Program-made: the position numbers and the translations under genes | NCBI GenBank assembly: GCA_964236735.1 | Contig: CAXSFM010000001.1 | Span: 434,001-498,000 of the forward strand | Reading direction: 5' to 3' | Length of the DNA: 64,000 nt | DNA from: JAIVJG01 sp964236735 | GTDB lineage: Bacteria; Acidobacteriota; Blastocatellia; Pyrinomonadales; Pyrinomonadaceae | Notes under the pieces: model-generated | Told to the model about the DNA's origin: nothing | Seen by the model: the letters and a program-made list of their open reading frames with translations, nothing else | Databases searched by the model: none | In this document: positions 26,157 to 33,805 of the stretch, in pieces | Layout: every line of letters starts with the position of its first letter | How positions within the stretch are numbered: the first letter of the stretch is position 1

Positions 26157-28403
26157 ATGAACATTTTCCAGCTTATTCGTCGCCATCGAAGCGCGCGCCG
26201 CCTCGCCGCCTTTTTGTCCGTTGTCGCGCTTCTCTCGAACAGTTTTCTGGTCGTCGCGCAGACTGCTGTTAAGAGCCTGCCTACGGAGCGTCTGTCGGAA
26301 GACCAGCGCATCGTGCATGTGCTGAACCGGCTCGGCTACGGCCCGCGCCTTGGCGACGTGGAGCGCGTCCGGCAGATCGGGCTTGAACGCTACATCGAGC
26401 AGCAGTTAAATCCCTCGAAGCTCGACGATTCGGCGCTCGAAGCGAAGTTGAAGAATCTGCCGACGCTCACGATGAGCAACGGCGACCTGCTCGCGAAGTA
26501 TCCGGCTCCGGGCATCCTGCTCAAGCAGTTGCAGCGACGCGGCCAACTGCCGCCCGAACTCGCCGCGCTCGTGCAGGCGCGTCAGCAGCAGGGAGCTAAT
26601 CCGGCGAAGGCGGGCGTTGATCCAACGATGATGGCGCAGCCCGCAGCCGCCGGCGTGAATGACAACGCCGACGCCGAGAAAATTATCGCGGACGCGATGT
26701 ACGCGCCGCCCGCCAAGCCGAACGCGAAGACTACTCAAACGGCAAACAACAGTCAGACCGCAGGCGCGCAAGCGATGCCAAACGTGACGGGTCAGCCAGC
26801 AGGTGGCGTCGGCGGTGGTGTTGACGACAACCCGGAGCGTGCCGCGTATCGTCGCGCCATCCTGCAATACATGCGCGAGAACGGACTTGAGCCGCCGCAA
26901 CGCATGGTCGGCGAACTCAACGCCTCGCGTATTCTGCGCGCCGCTTACAGCGAGCGGCAATTGCAGGAAGTGATGGTTGATTTCTGGTCGAACCACTTCA
27001 ACATCTACGCGCCGAAGGGTGCGGACAAATGGTTCCTCACCTCTTATGACCGCGACGTGATTCGTCCGAACGCGCTCGGCAACTTCCGCGACTTGTTAGA
27101 GCAGACCGCGAAGAGTCCGGCGATGCTTTTCTATCTCGACAATTTTCAAAGCGTCAGCCCCAACGCGCAAGTCGGCGGCAACGGTCGCCTGCGTCGCCTG
27201 ATGCAGAACAATCCTGATGCGTTGGGTCGCGTCAGGCGCGGCGGACTCTTCGGCGATGACCGTCTGGGTCGGATGCGCGACGCTCAGGCGCAACAGCAGC
27301 AACAGCAGCGCGAGAAGACGGACGCGATGAAAGCATCGCCGCAAGGTCAGGCGCAGGCGGCGCAAAAACTGCCGCAGCAGAAGAGACCGAAGCGCGGCAT
27401 CAATGAAAATTACGCGCGCGAGTTGATGGAGTTGCACACGCTCGGCGTGGACGGCGGCTACACGCAGAAGGACGTGCAGGAAGTGGCGCGCTGCTTCACG
27501 GGCTGGACGATTTTCAACCCGCGCGGCTATCTCGACGGCGGCGAGCAGGGCGGCACGTTCAACTTCAACGCGCGCCTTCACGACGACGGCGAAAAGATCG
27601 TACTCGGCCACAGGATTCCCGCTGGCGGCGGCATCAAAGACGGCGAGATGGTGCTCGACATCCTCGCGCAGCAACCAGCGACGGCGACGTTCATCTCGAC
27701 GAAACTCGCGCGCCGCTTCGTCACTGATAATCCTTCGCCCGAACTCGTCGCGCGCATCTCGGACGCATATCTGAAGAGCCACGCCGACATCAAGACGACC
27801 TTGCGTGCGATTTTCTCTTCGCCCGAATTCAACTCGGCGGAAGCGCGCCGCGTCAAAATCAAGACTCCGTTCGAGGTCGCCATCAGCGCCGTCCGCATAC
27901 TCGGCGCGGAGACGAACGGCGGCCCCGGCATCAATCAATGGATCGGGCGCATGGGCGAGCCGCTCTACGGCTATCAAGCCCCGACCGGCTACCCTGACAA
28001 GGCCGAATACTGGGTCAGCACGGGCGCGCTGCTTGAGCGTCTGAACTTCGCGCTCGCCCTCTCAAGCAATCGCATTCCGGGCACGCGCGTTGATCTCTCG
28101 CGTTTCGTCGGCGAAGAGGCGACATCGAGCCGCGCCGTCAATCAAGAGCGCATCGTGGATCAATTTCTCGGCCTCGTTTTGCAGGGCGACATCTCGCCGA
28201 AGAGCAAGGCCGTGCTCTTGAAACAACTGAGCGATCAGGCGAGCGCGCCGATCACCGCGACGCCTGCGGACGAGACGGTAAACGTGCGTAACGTCCGCGC
28301 CGCGCAACGCGAAAAACGCGACGATGGCGCAACCGTCGGCAACCCGGAGGTGACGCGCATCGCTGCGCTCGTCCTCGGCTCGCCGGAATTTCAACGGCAG
28401 TGA
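26157..28403 (+). CDS. DUF1800 family secreted protein
   Basis: 748 residues from ATG 26157 (GGAG upstream; an in-frame TTG at 26142 is less likely). A signal-like hydrophobic segment lies at about 16-40. The DUF1800 domain spans the rest: the opening RIVHVLNRLGYGPRLGDVER, then VMVDFWSNHFNIY, NENYARELMELHTLGVDGGY, DVQEVARCFTGWTI and LARRFVTDNP, in family order. Two low-complexity insertions interrupt it: an Ala/Asn/Gln-rich one (about 145-225) and a polyglutamine/lysine one (about 375-415). DUF1800 genes are almost always followed by DUF1501 genes, as here. The pair is exported and widespread in Acidobacteria and Planctomycetes, but the molecular role is not established. Confidence 0.92.
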   Translation: MNIFQLIRRHRSARRLAAFLSVVALLSNSFLVVAQTAVKSLPTERLSEDQRIVHVLNRLGYGPRLGDVERVRQIGLERYIEQQLNPSKLDDSALEAKLKNLPTLTMSNGDLLAKYPAPGILLKQLQRRGQLPPELAALVQARQQQGANPAKAGVDPTMMAQPAAAGVNDNADAEKIIADAMYAPPAKPNAKTTQTANNSQTAGAQAMPNVTGQPAGGVGGGVDDNPERAAYRRAILQYMRENGLEPPQRMVGELNASRILRAAYSERQLQEVMVDFWSNHFNIYAPKGADKWFLTSYDRDVIRPNALGNFRDLLEQTAKSPAMLFYLDNFQSVSPNAQVGGNGRLRRLMQNNPDALGRVRRGGLFGDDRLGRMRDAQAQQQQQQREKTDAMKASPQGQAQAAQKLPQQKRPKRGINENYARELMELHTLGVDGGYTQKDVQEVARCFTGWTIFNPRGYLDGGEQGGTFNFNARLHDDGEKIVLGHRIPAGGGIKDGEMVLDILAQQPATATFISTKLARRFVTDNPSPELVARISDAYLKSHADIKTTLRAIFSSPEFNSAEARRVKIKTPFEVAISAVRILGAETNGGPGINQWIGRMGEPLYGYQAPTGYPDKAEYWVSTGALLERLNFALALSSNRIPGTRVDLSRFVGEEATSSRAVNQERIVDQFLGLVLQGDISPKSKAVLLKQLSDQASAPITATPADETVNVRNVRAAQREKRDDGATVGNPEVTRIAALVLGSPEFQRQ

Positions 28404-28410
28404 AAAGCTG

Positions 28411-28482
28411 GTGATGAGTAATAAGTGATGAGTGATAAGAGTCAATCTCTTTCTCATCACTTATTACTCATCACTTATCACC
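28411..28482. repeat. Perfect 22-base inverted repeat between DUF1800 and DUF1501 genes
   Basis: 28411-28432 and 28453-28474 are exact reverse complements around a 20-base spacer, and both arms are built from GTGATGA/GTAATAA words. It fills most of the 100-base gap and ends about 20 bases before the DUF1501 start. It could attenuate or stabilise the downstream half of the transcript. Confidence 0.8.
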
Positions 28483-28503
28483 GTTTTATCCAGGTACACG
28501 AAC

Positions 28504-29793
28504 ATGAATAACAGTCGCAGATTTTTTCTCAAGCAAAGCGGAGTCGCGCTGGCGAGCGTCGGGCTGGTCGGAGCCGCGCCGTCATTTTTGCAACGCACGG
28601 CGCTCGCCGAAGGATTGAATGTTGCGCCGAATGGAACTCGTAAAACTCTGATTACGATTTTCCAGCGCGGCGCGGTGGATGGCTTGAACGTCGTCGTGCC
28701 ACACGGCGAGCGCAACTATTACGACTTGCGCCCGACCATCTCAGTTGCACAACCCGGCAAGGCCGCGGCGGGCGATGCGGCGATAGACCTCGACGGCTTT
28801 TTCGGGCTGCATCCTTCGCTCGCGCCGTTCAAGCCTCTGTGGGATCAGAAGCGACTCGCCATCGTCAACGCCGTCGGCTCGCCCGAGAACACGCGCTCGC
28901 ACTTCGACGCGCAGGACTACATGGAGTCCGGCACGCCCGGACGTAAAGCGACGGAAGACGGCTGGCTCAATCGTTTCCTGCAAGCGCAGACAGACCCGAA
29001 GGCGTCGCCATTTCGCGCCGTCGCGATGACGCAGAATCTGCCGCGCACTTTGCAGGGACGCGCGCCCGCGCTCGCCATCGCGAACCTCAGCGACTTCACG
29101 ATTCGCTCCGGCGGCGGCGCAGCGAGCACGGCGAACGTGCAGGGCGGCTTTGAGGACATCTACGAGCAGGGCGTCAGCGACGTGTTGCGCGGCACGGGCA
29201 AAGAGACTTTCGAGGCGATCAACTTTCTCAAGAAGGTTAATCCGTCGCAGTACAAGCCGGAGAACGGCGCGCAGTATCCGCGTGGCCCTTATGGGAATGC
29301 GCTGTTGCAAATCGCGCAGTTGGTCAAGGCGGGCGTCGGACTCGAAGTCGCCTTTACGGAGGTCGGCGGCTGGGACACGCACCGCGCGGAAGGCAACTCT
29401 CGCGGCCAACTCGCGAATCTGTTGCAGCAGTTCGCGGCAGGTATCAGCGCGCTTGTCACAGACTTGGGGCCGCAGCGGATGAATGATGTCGTGATTCTCA
29501 CGATGTCGGAGTTCGGGCGCACCGTGCAACAAAACGGCACGGGCGGGACGGATCACGGCCACGCCAACAACATGTTCATCATCGGCGGCGGGGTGCGCGG
29601 CGGCAAGGTTTACGGCCAGTGGCCGGGACTCAAGAACGAGCAACTGTTTGAGGGTCGCGACCTCGCGCTGACGACCGACTTTCGAGACGTGTTCGGCGAA
29701 GTGGCGTCGAGGCATCTCGGCACAGTTGACTTGCAGAAAGTTTTTCCCGGCTACGAGTCGAGCGCGTCAAAGTTTCGCGGCGTGCTTGGCTGA
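28504..29793 (+). CDS. DUF1501 family protein with Tat signal
   Basis: 429 residues from ATG 28504; the frame continues upstream through the repeat but encodes nothing recognisable there. The N-terminus carries a twin-arginine signal (SRRFFLK, then a hydrophobic stretch to about residue 40), so the folded protein is probably exported by Tat. The DUF1501 body, related to alkaline-phosphatase/sulfatase folds, is evident from ITIFQRGAVDGLNVVVPHGE, VGSPENTRSHFDAQDYMESG, VGGWDTHRAEG and TMSEFGRTVQQNGTGGTDHG. Asp/His-rich motifs such as GGWDTH and GTDHGHAN suggest metal binding. It follows the DUF1800 gene in the usual pairing. Function is not established; the fold suggests a hydrolase. Confidence 0.93.
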   Translation: MNNSRRFFLKQSGVALASVGLVGAAPSFLQRTALAEGLNVAPNGTRKTLITIFQRGAVDGLNVVVPHGERNYYDLRPTISVAQPGKAAAGDAAIDLDGFFGLHPSLAPFKPLWDQKRLAIVNAVGSPENTRSHFDAQDYMESGTPGRKATEDGWLNRFLQAQTDPKASPFRAVAMTQNLPRTLQGRAPALAIANLSDFTIRSGGGAASTANVQGGFEDIYEQGVSDVLRGTGKETFEAINFLKKVNPSQYKPENGAQYPRGPYGNALLQIAQLVKAGVGLEVAFTEVGGWDTHRAEGNSRGQLANLLQQFAAGISALVTDLGPQRMNDVVILTMSEFGRTVQQNGTGGTDHGHANNMFIIGGGVRGGKVYGQWPGLKNEQLFEGRDLALTTDFRDVFGEVASRHLGTVDLQKVFPGYESSASKFRGVLG

Positions 29794-29848
29794 CGATGAA
29801 GATGGGAGCGCGAGCAGCTATCTGAAGAAGGCTTTGTCTTCACTCTAA

Positions 29849-29896
29849 AAAAAGGAATCGCCGGCAGCCTGATGATGCTGCCGGCGATTCCTTTTT
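29849..29896. terminator. Bidirectional rho-independent terminator
   Basis: 19-base perfect stem (29849-29867 with 29878-29896) with a 10-base loop, starting with A's and ending in T's. It therefore serves the DUF1501 gene from the left and the converging glycine-zipper gene (ends 29918) from the right. Confidence 0.9.
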
Positions 29897-29917
29897 GATT
29901 GTTCGACTCTGTCTTGT

Positions 29918-30214
29918 CTAGTACCTTCGACGCCTTGCCTGACGCTTCTTGTGATAGTGATAAGCGGTGCCACCGGCTGCGCCTGCGCCTGCCCCGATGA
30001 GCGCGCCGGACTTGCCGTTGATGAGCGCGCCCGCGCCCGCGCCGATGGCAGTGCCGATGCCGATACGTTTAGCGGCTTTGGCTTTGCCCGCCTGCGGATT
30101 GCGATAGTAGTGATGGCGTCGCCTCTGCGCCATGCCGGTTTCCGCCATCGTCGCGACGAGCAGGCAGAGAACCAGAATCATTGAGACGAATCTGAACTTC
30201 TTCAGCGAATGCAT
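29918..30214 (-). CDS. Small exported glycine-zipper protein
   Basis: 98 residues from ATG 30214, behind GGGAGAA; a longer in-frame reading upstream has no signal sequence and is rejected. The signal peptide covers about residues 1-30 (VSMILVLCLLVATMAETGMAQ). A basic His/Arg/Tyr stretch follows, then a glycine-zipper segment (GIGTAIGAGAGALINGKSG, then GAGAGAAGGTAYHYH) predicted to form packed membrane helices, as in YMGG-like/Rickettsia 17-kDa-type proteins. It ends in a basic His/Lys/Arg tail. Such proteins are usually outer-membrane or envelope associated. No partner gene is evident; it shares a bidirectional terminator with the DUF1501 gene. Confidence 0.75.
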   Translation of the reverse strand: MHSLKKFRFVSMILVLCLLVATMAETGMAQRRRHHYYRNPQAGKAKAAKRIGIGTAIGAGAGALINGKSGALIGAGAGAAGGTAYHYHKKRQARRRRY

Positions 30215-30552
30215 ACTTTTTTCTCCCGTTGTAAGAATCTGAAATGTGGCCTTGCTCATCGCACTGTACAAATAATACGTGTGCGACTGCAATCTTGAAA
30301 GACAAACGCCTGATGCGCGCCATGTCCTCAAGTTTCAGGCTGTGCCGGTAATCATTATACCCGTCGCTGTCATCGTTCTCGTAATCATCACGGAAGCGAC
30401 GCCGTGACAACTCATGCCCGACAGCAACTCGACCGCGAGCGAGTGCGTGTGAACTTCACGACTCCGCCACACGTACACGAAGCATTACCGTTATGCACGC
30501 GCGGCTTGAATTGCGCGCGCTTCTTCAATCACAGAGAGATGAGGTGGTTTTT
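30215..30552. other. Intergenic region between divergent genes, no gene seen
   Basis: 338 bases between the glycine-zipper gene (minus) and the zinc-ribbon gene (plus), so it must hold both promoters. Short open frames occur on both strands but lack ribosome-binding sites and family resemblance. I could not pick a convincing promoter. Confidence 0.5.
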
Positions 30553-31125
30553 ATGTTCTGCCCGCAATGCAGCCAGCAACAGGTTTCTGCGGACGTGCGC
30601 TTTTGCTCGCGCTGCGGTTTCCCGCTCGGAGTCGTCTCCACTTTGCTCGAAAGCGGCGGCGCGCTGACCGATGTGCAGGGCGAGACGAAAGCCCGCCGCG
30701 ACCTGACGCCGAGGCAGAGAGGCACGCGCAAAGGCGGCATCGTGATGATCGGCGCGTTCGCGCTGATGCTGCTCGTCGTCATGCTCACGCTCGTCAAGGA
30801 CGACTTTTTGATGTTGATGCCTGTCGTCGCGCTGTTCTTTGTTGGGGGCTTGCTGCGGACGCTCTACGCACTCTGGCTGGAAGACAACGGGCATCGCAGC
30901 GCGGGCGTTAAAAGTTCGTCGTCTCTGAGCGGGCGAGGCGTGACGCAATTGGAAGGCGTCAACGCCAGAGCCGGCGCGTTGCCAGTTTCGCAGAGCATCT
31001 CCGTGATGGGCTTCACCGCCACGCCACGTGCGTCGCAGACGGCGGAAATGGTGTTATCACAGCCGCCGAGCGTGACCGACGGGACGACGAGACTGCTCGA
31101 TGATGAAGTGGAGCATCGCGACTGA
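30553..31125 (+). CDS. Zinc-ribbon membrane protein of unknown function
   Basis: 190 residues from ATG 30553, chosen because GAGGTGG sits just upstream and the zinc ribbon begins immediately. The N-terminal zinc ribbon has two Cys pairs (MFCPQCSQQQ and RFCSRCGFPL, residues 3-6 and 17-20). A linker is followed by two adjacent hydrophobic segments (about 73-92 and 96-118: MIGAFALMLLVVMLTLVK, DDFLMLMPVVALFFVGGLL). The C-terminal tail of about 70 residues is Ser/Thr-rich and likely cytoplasmic. Such zinc-ribbon plus two-helix proteins are frequent hypothetical genes in Acidobacteria. Sensor or scaffold roles are possible but not supported by any catalytic motif. Confidence 0.75.
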   Translation: MFCPQCSQQQVSADVRFCSRCGFPLGVVSTLLESGGALTDVQGETKARRDLTPRQRGTRKGGIVMIGAFALMLLVVMLTLVKDDFLMLMPVVALFFVGGLLRTLYALWLEDNGHRSAGVKSSSSLSGRGVTQLEGVNARAGALPVSQSISVMGFTATPRASQTAEMVLSQPPSVTDGTTRLLDDEVEHRD

Positions 31126-31169
31126 AGCATCCCATCCCATTGAATGAAAGTGCGACGGCTTCATTCTCC

Positions 31170-31871
31170 TCAATCGGGCAGCAGGTCGCAGAAATGAAAG
31201 CCGTCCTCTGTCGTCACTTGGCCTTTGATAAAAGTTATGGGATGTGAGAAAGCCGGTGCGTCGAAGACGAAGGTGTGAAACTCTCCGTTCTCTCCGCATG
31301 GATCAACGCCCGCCGGAAGCCGCGTTACAAAGTCATGGTCAATCAGTCTGCCCGCGAAAGATCGGTCGAGCGCGCTTGCATTAACTGAAGTGACGACTGC
31401 CTTGAAATTGGCGGCGACAAAGTCGTCCATCAACTCACCCGTGTCGCGCCGCCACAGAGGAAATAATCCACGCATCCCGCAACGCGCCAAAAACTCTTCG
31501 CGATAAGCGCGCAGGTCTTCGAGGAACAGGTCGCCGAAGGCCACCGTCTCAACTCCCGCGTCACGATACGGGGCGAACGCTTCCGCCAGCGCAGCCTCGT
31601 ACTCAACATTCGACGCGCCCTTCTCGATGTAGATGCAATGCAGAGGCAAGCCAAGTGACGCCGCCTGCCGCTCGATTAGTTCGCGCCGGATGTTCTGTAT
31701 CTGCACGCGCTCGTGGCCGCGCATCAACGTTGTCACGAGCGCAGCCACTTTGAACTCGCCGCCGCGCAGCACTTCACGCAGCGCCAGCGCGCTGTCTTTG
31801 CCGCCGCTCCAAGACATCACGCAGATAGCCGCGCCAGTAGCTCGCCCGCCAGATAGCTCGTCTCCAAGCAT
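31170..31871 (-). CDS. PP-loop ATP pyrophosphatase, diphthine--ammonia ligase-like (DUF71)
   Basis: 233 residues from ATG 31871, preferred because GGGAGGA lies about ten bases upstream; alternatives are 31958 (longer) and 31817 (directly before the loop). The PP-loop SWSGGKDSALAL is near the N-terminus. It is followed by ALVTTLMRGHERVQIQNIRRE, a GLPLHCIYIEK segment, VAFGDLFLEDLRAYREEFLA, and LFPLWRRDTGELMDDFVAAN with the conserved Trp-Arg, as in COG2102 enzymes. Archaeal and eukaryotic members amidate diphthine on EF2; bacterial ones lack that substrate and their role is unknown (an adenylating amidation of some other small molecule is likely). It is convergent with the zinc-ribbon gene and monocistronic. 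Confidence 0.88.
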   Translation of the reverse strand: MLGDELSGGRATGAAICVMSWSGGKDSALALREVLRGGEFKVAALVTTLMRGHERVQIQNIRRELIERQAASLGLPLHCIYIEKGASNVEYEAALAEAFAPYRDAGVETVAFGDLFLEDLRAYREEFLARCGMRGLFPLWRRDTGELMDDFVAANFKAVVTSVNASALDRSFAGRLIDHDFVTRLPAGVDPCGENGEFHTFVFDAPAFSHPITFIKGQVTTEDGFHFCDLLPD

Positions 31872-31960
31872 AGTAGTCACGTCCTCCCTGACGGTCGGGC
31901 TGCTAACAGCTTCGGCTTTGCGTAACATGAGTTGCTCATAACTTAGAACGGTTTGCAAAT

Positions 31961-31995
31961 CAATGTACGGCAGGCTGACAGCCTACCGTACATTG
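31961..31995. repeat. Short inverted repeat between two minus-strand genes
   Basis: Fifteen-base arms (31961-31975 and 31981-31995, CAATGTACGGCAGGC) pair with one mismatch over a 5-base loop. It lies 84 bases downstream of the secreted 494-residue protein gene. It may be a terminator without a strong T-run or a small dispersed repeat. Confidence 0.6.
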
Positions 31996-32079
31996 AAACG
32001 AAATCCGCTCTAGTCTGTTTTGTTTAGCTATGACCATATTTTTTCATTGTCGGTTGGAGCCGCTCGCCACTCTCGTCGC

Positions 32080-33564
32080 TCATGATTTTGCCGCGGCGTC
32101 GAGGATCATCTGCGCCGCCTGCTCGATGAGCGGTGTGATGATGTCTTCGCCAGCCGCTTTGGCCTTTGACTTGAACTGCCGCGCCGCTGCTGCCGTCGCA
32201 CCGCCGGGCGTTTGCACGCGAATGTCGAGAGTCAGTTCGTCCTTCGACTTGACGTTGGCGGACATCGTGCCGGCGTTGACGATGGCGTTGGTCGCGACCG
32301 CCCCGGCGACGTTGCCAGCGGCGCTGCCCGTGTGGCCGATGCCAACCTGCCCGACTGCCGGAGCCATCACTTTGCCGAACATACCGCCGAAGCCGCCACC
32401 GCCACCGCCCTTCTTGTGCGAGACGTTGGCGTAGATGACGAAGTCACACTCTTTCTGTCTGGCCTCGATTTCTACTTGCGAAGGCAGCTTTGACTCAAGT
32501 TGAATCAGTTCCACGTTCGGACTCTTCAGATACTCCGCCAGCGTGTTGCCGACGGCGGCGGCGAGGTCTGTCGCGCTCAAGCCTTCGCCGACGCTCCCGA
32601 CCTTGACGGCAGCCAGACCCAAGCGAACTACGCCAGGCTTCTTCGCGCCAACCTCACTCGTGTTGCGCGCTCCTCCGGCGTCCGCCATGCTTTTGACGCT
32701 TGCGCTCATACCAGAGCTTGTTTCAAGCGAAGAGGCCGGCGCATTGCCGGACTGACCGAAATTCTCCGCGCCGCTGCTGCTCGCCATCATCGCTGCGCCG
32801 GAGAAGTCTTTAACTTCGCGGTAGTCGGCGGGGGCATCGAAGAGCGCGGCATCAAGCGTGGCCTGCGAGAGTTCGACGACTTCGTTAATCATCGAGAAAC
32901 TCTCCTTGCCGTCCTCGCCGAACATCGTCATCTTCTCCCACAGAGCATAGCCTTTTTTCGCCGATCCGATCTGCTTCAACTGATACCTGTCCTGGCAGCC
33001 GGACTTCTGCTGCGGCCTGTACGAGGAATAGTCTCGCTCGCGCTCGCAGTCGAGTTGGAAAGCGGCGTCTATGTACCAGCCGTCGGTCTCCATCTTGCTG
33101 TTCATCGGCGTGCAAGAGTCCGGCGACGACTCCGTCACAATCGTGGTGATGATGTGGCGCGCGGTGTAGCCGAACATCTGTCTGCGCTCGCCCGTGTCTT
33201 TCGACGTGACGGTCGAAGTTACCAAGCCGCCCTTCGTCGTGCCGCCCGTTTGCCGCACGTCGCCCGCCGGGATGTTGGCGTTGCTGGCATCCGTGTAAGG
33301 CGTGACGGTATAGACCTTCGCCTGCGGCATGAGTTGGAGGTCACGTCGCAGGTCGCACTGCTGGATGGTGATCATCTGCCCGCCCATCTGCTCGCTGCGC
33401 TGGCGCTTGCCTTTGATGTACGTCGCGTTCTCGTATGTCTGTCCCTGCGTCGTCTGGCGCGACTTGAACTTCACATCGGCGCGCGCAACCGCTGACGTTC
33501 CCGCGACGCAAAACACTAACAGCGCGAAACGGCTAACTCGCATCAGTCTTTTCATGGTTAACAT
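32080..33564 (-). CDS. Secreted protein of unknown function (494 aa)
   Basis: The start was placed at ATG 33564, eight bases behind GGAGAG; an in-frame TTG (33588) precedes it and a second ATG (33555) follows. A signal peptide covers about 1-30 (FALLVFCVAGTSAVARA). The N-terminal half (about 35-250) contains a beta-rich domain with KFKSRQTTQGQTYENATYIK, resembling DUF4412-type lipoprotein-like domains. The C-terminal half has Cys pairs, a Gly-rich hairpin (KKGGGGGGFGGMFGKV) and a helical segment with VGNTLAEYLKSPNVELIQLE and ECDFVIYANVSHK, reminiscent of CsgG/curli-type or TolB-like nucleotide-free folds. A convincing family assignment is not possible by eye. It is divergent from the lipase-like gene at 33806. 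Confidence 0.72.
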   Translation of the reverse strand: MLTMKRLMRVSRFALLVFCVAGTSAVARADVKFKSRQTTQGQTYENATYIKGKRQRSEQMGGQMITIQQCDLRRDLQLMPQAKVYTVTPYTDASNANIPAGDVRQTGGTTKGGLVTSTVTSKDTGERRQMFGYTARHIITTIVTESSPDSCTPMNSKMETDGWYIDAAFQLDCERERDYSSYRPQQKSGCQDRYQLKQIGSAKKGYALWEKMTMFGEDGKESFSMINEVVELSQATLDAALFDAPADYREVKDFSGAAMMASSSGAENFGQSGNAPASSLETSSGMSASVKSMADAGGARNTSEVGAKKPGVVRLGLAAVKVGSVGEGLSATDLAAAVGNTLAEYLKSPNVELIQLESKLPSQVEIEARQKECDFVIYANVSHKKGGGGGGFGGMFGKVMAPAVGQVGIGHTGSAAGNVAGAVATNAIVNAGTMSANVKSKDELTLDIRVQTPGGATAAAARQFKSKAKAAGEDIITPLIEQAAQMILDAAAKS

Positions 33565-33805
33565 CTTTCTTCTCTCCGATAGCTCCAAAATGTTTTCAGT
33601 TGAGCGCGTGCCTTATCACCCACTCTTCCAAGCCTCAACGGCTCTCAACACACTAACGCGCAAGAGAGGATAGAAAAGGATCAGCCGCGCATAGATTACG
33701 AGCCGGTTCACGCGCGGGAAATTTTATTGATCCGAAGCAATTGAGTTTTGCGCGTTACACGTTGAGCCGTAGTTGCGGCTGAATTTGTCCGTCAAGGTGT
33801 TGTGA

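Noticed and set aside
28741..29715. 324-codon minus-strand open frame inside the DUF1501 gene
   Set aside because: Antisense to a well-supported DUF1501 protein.
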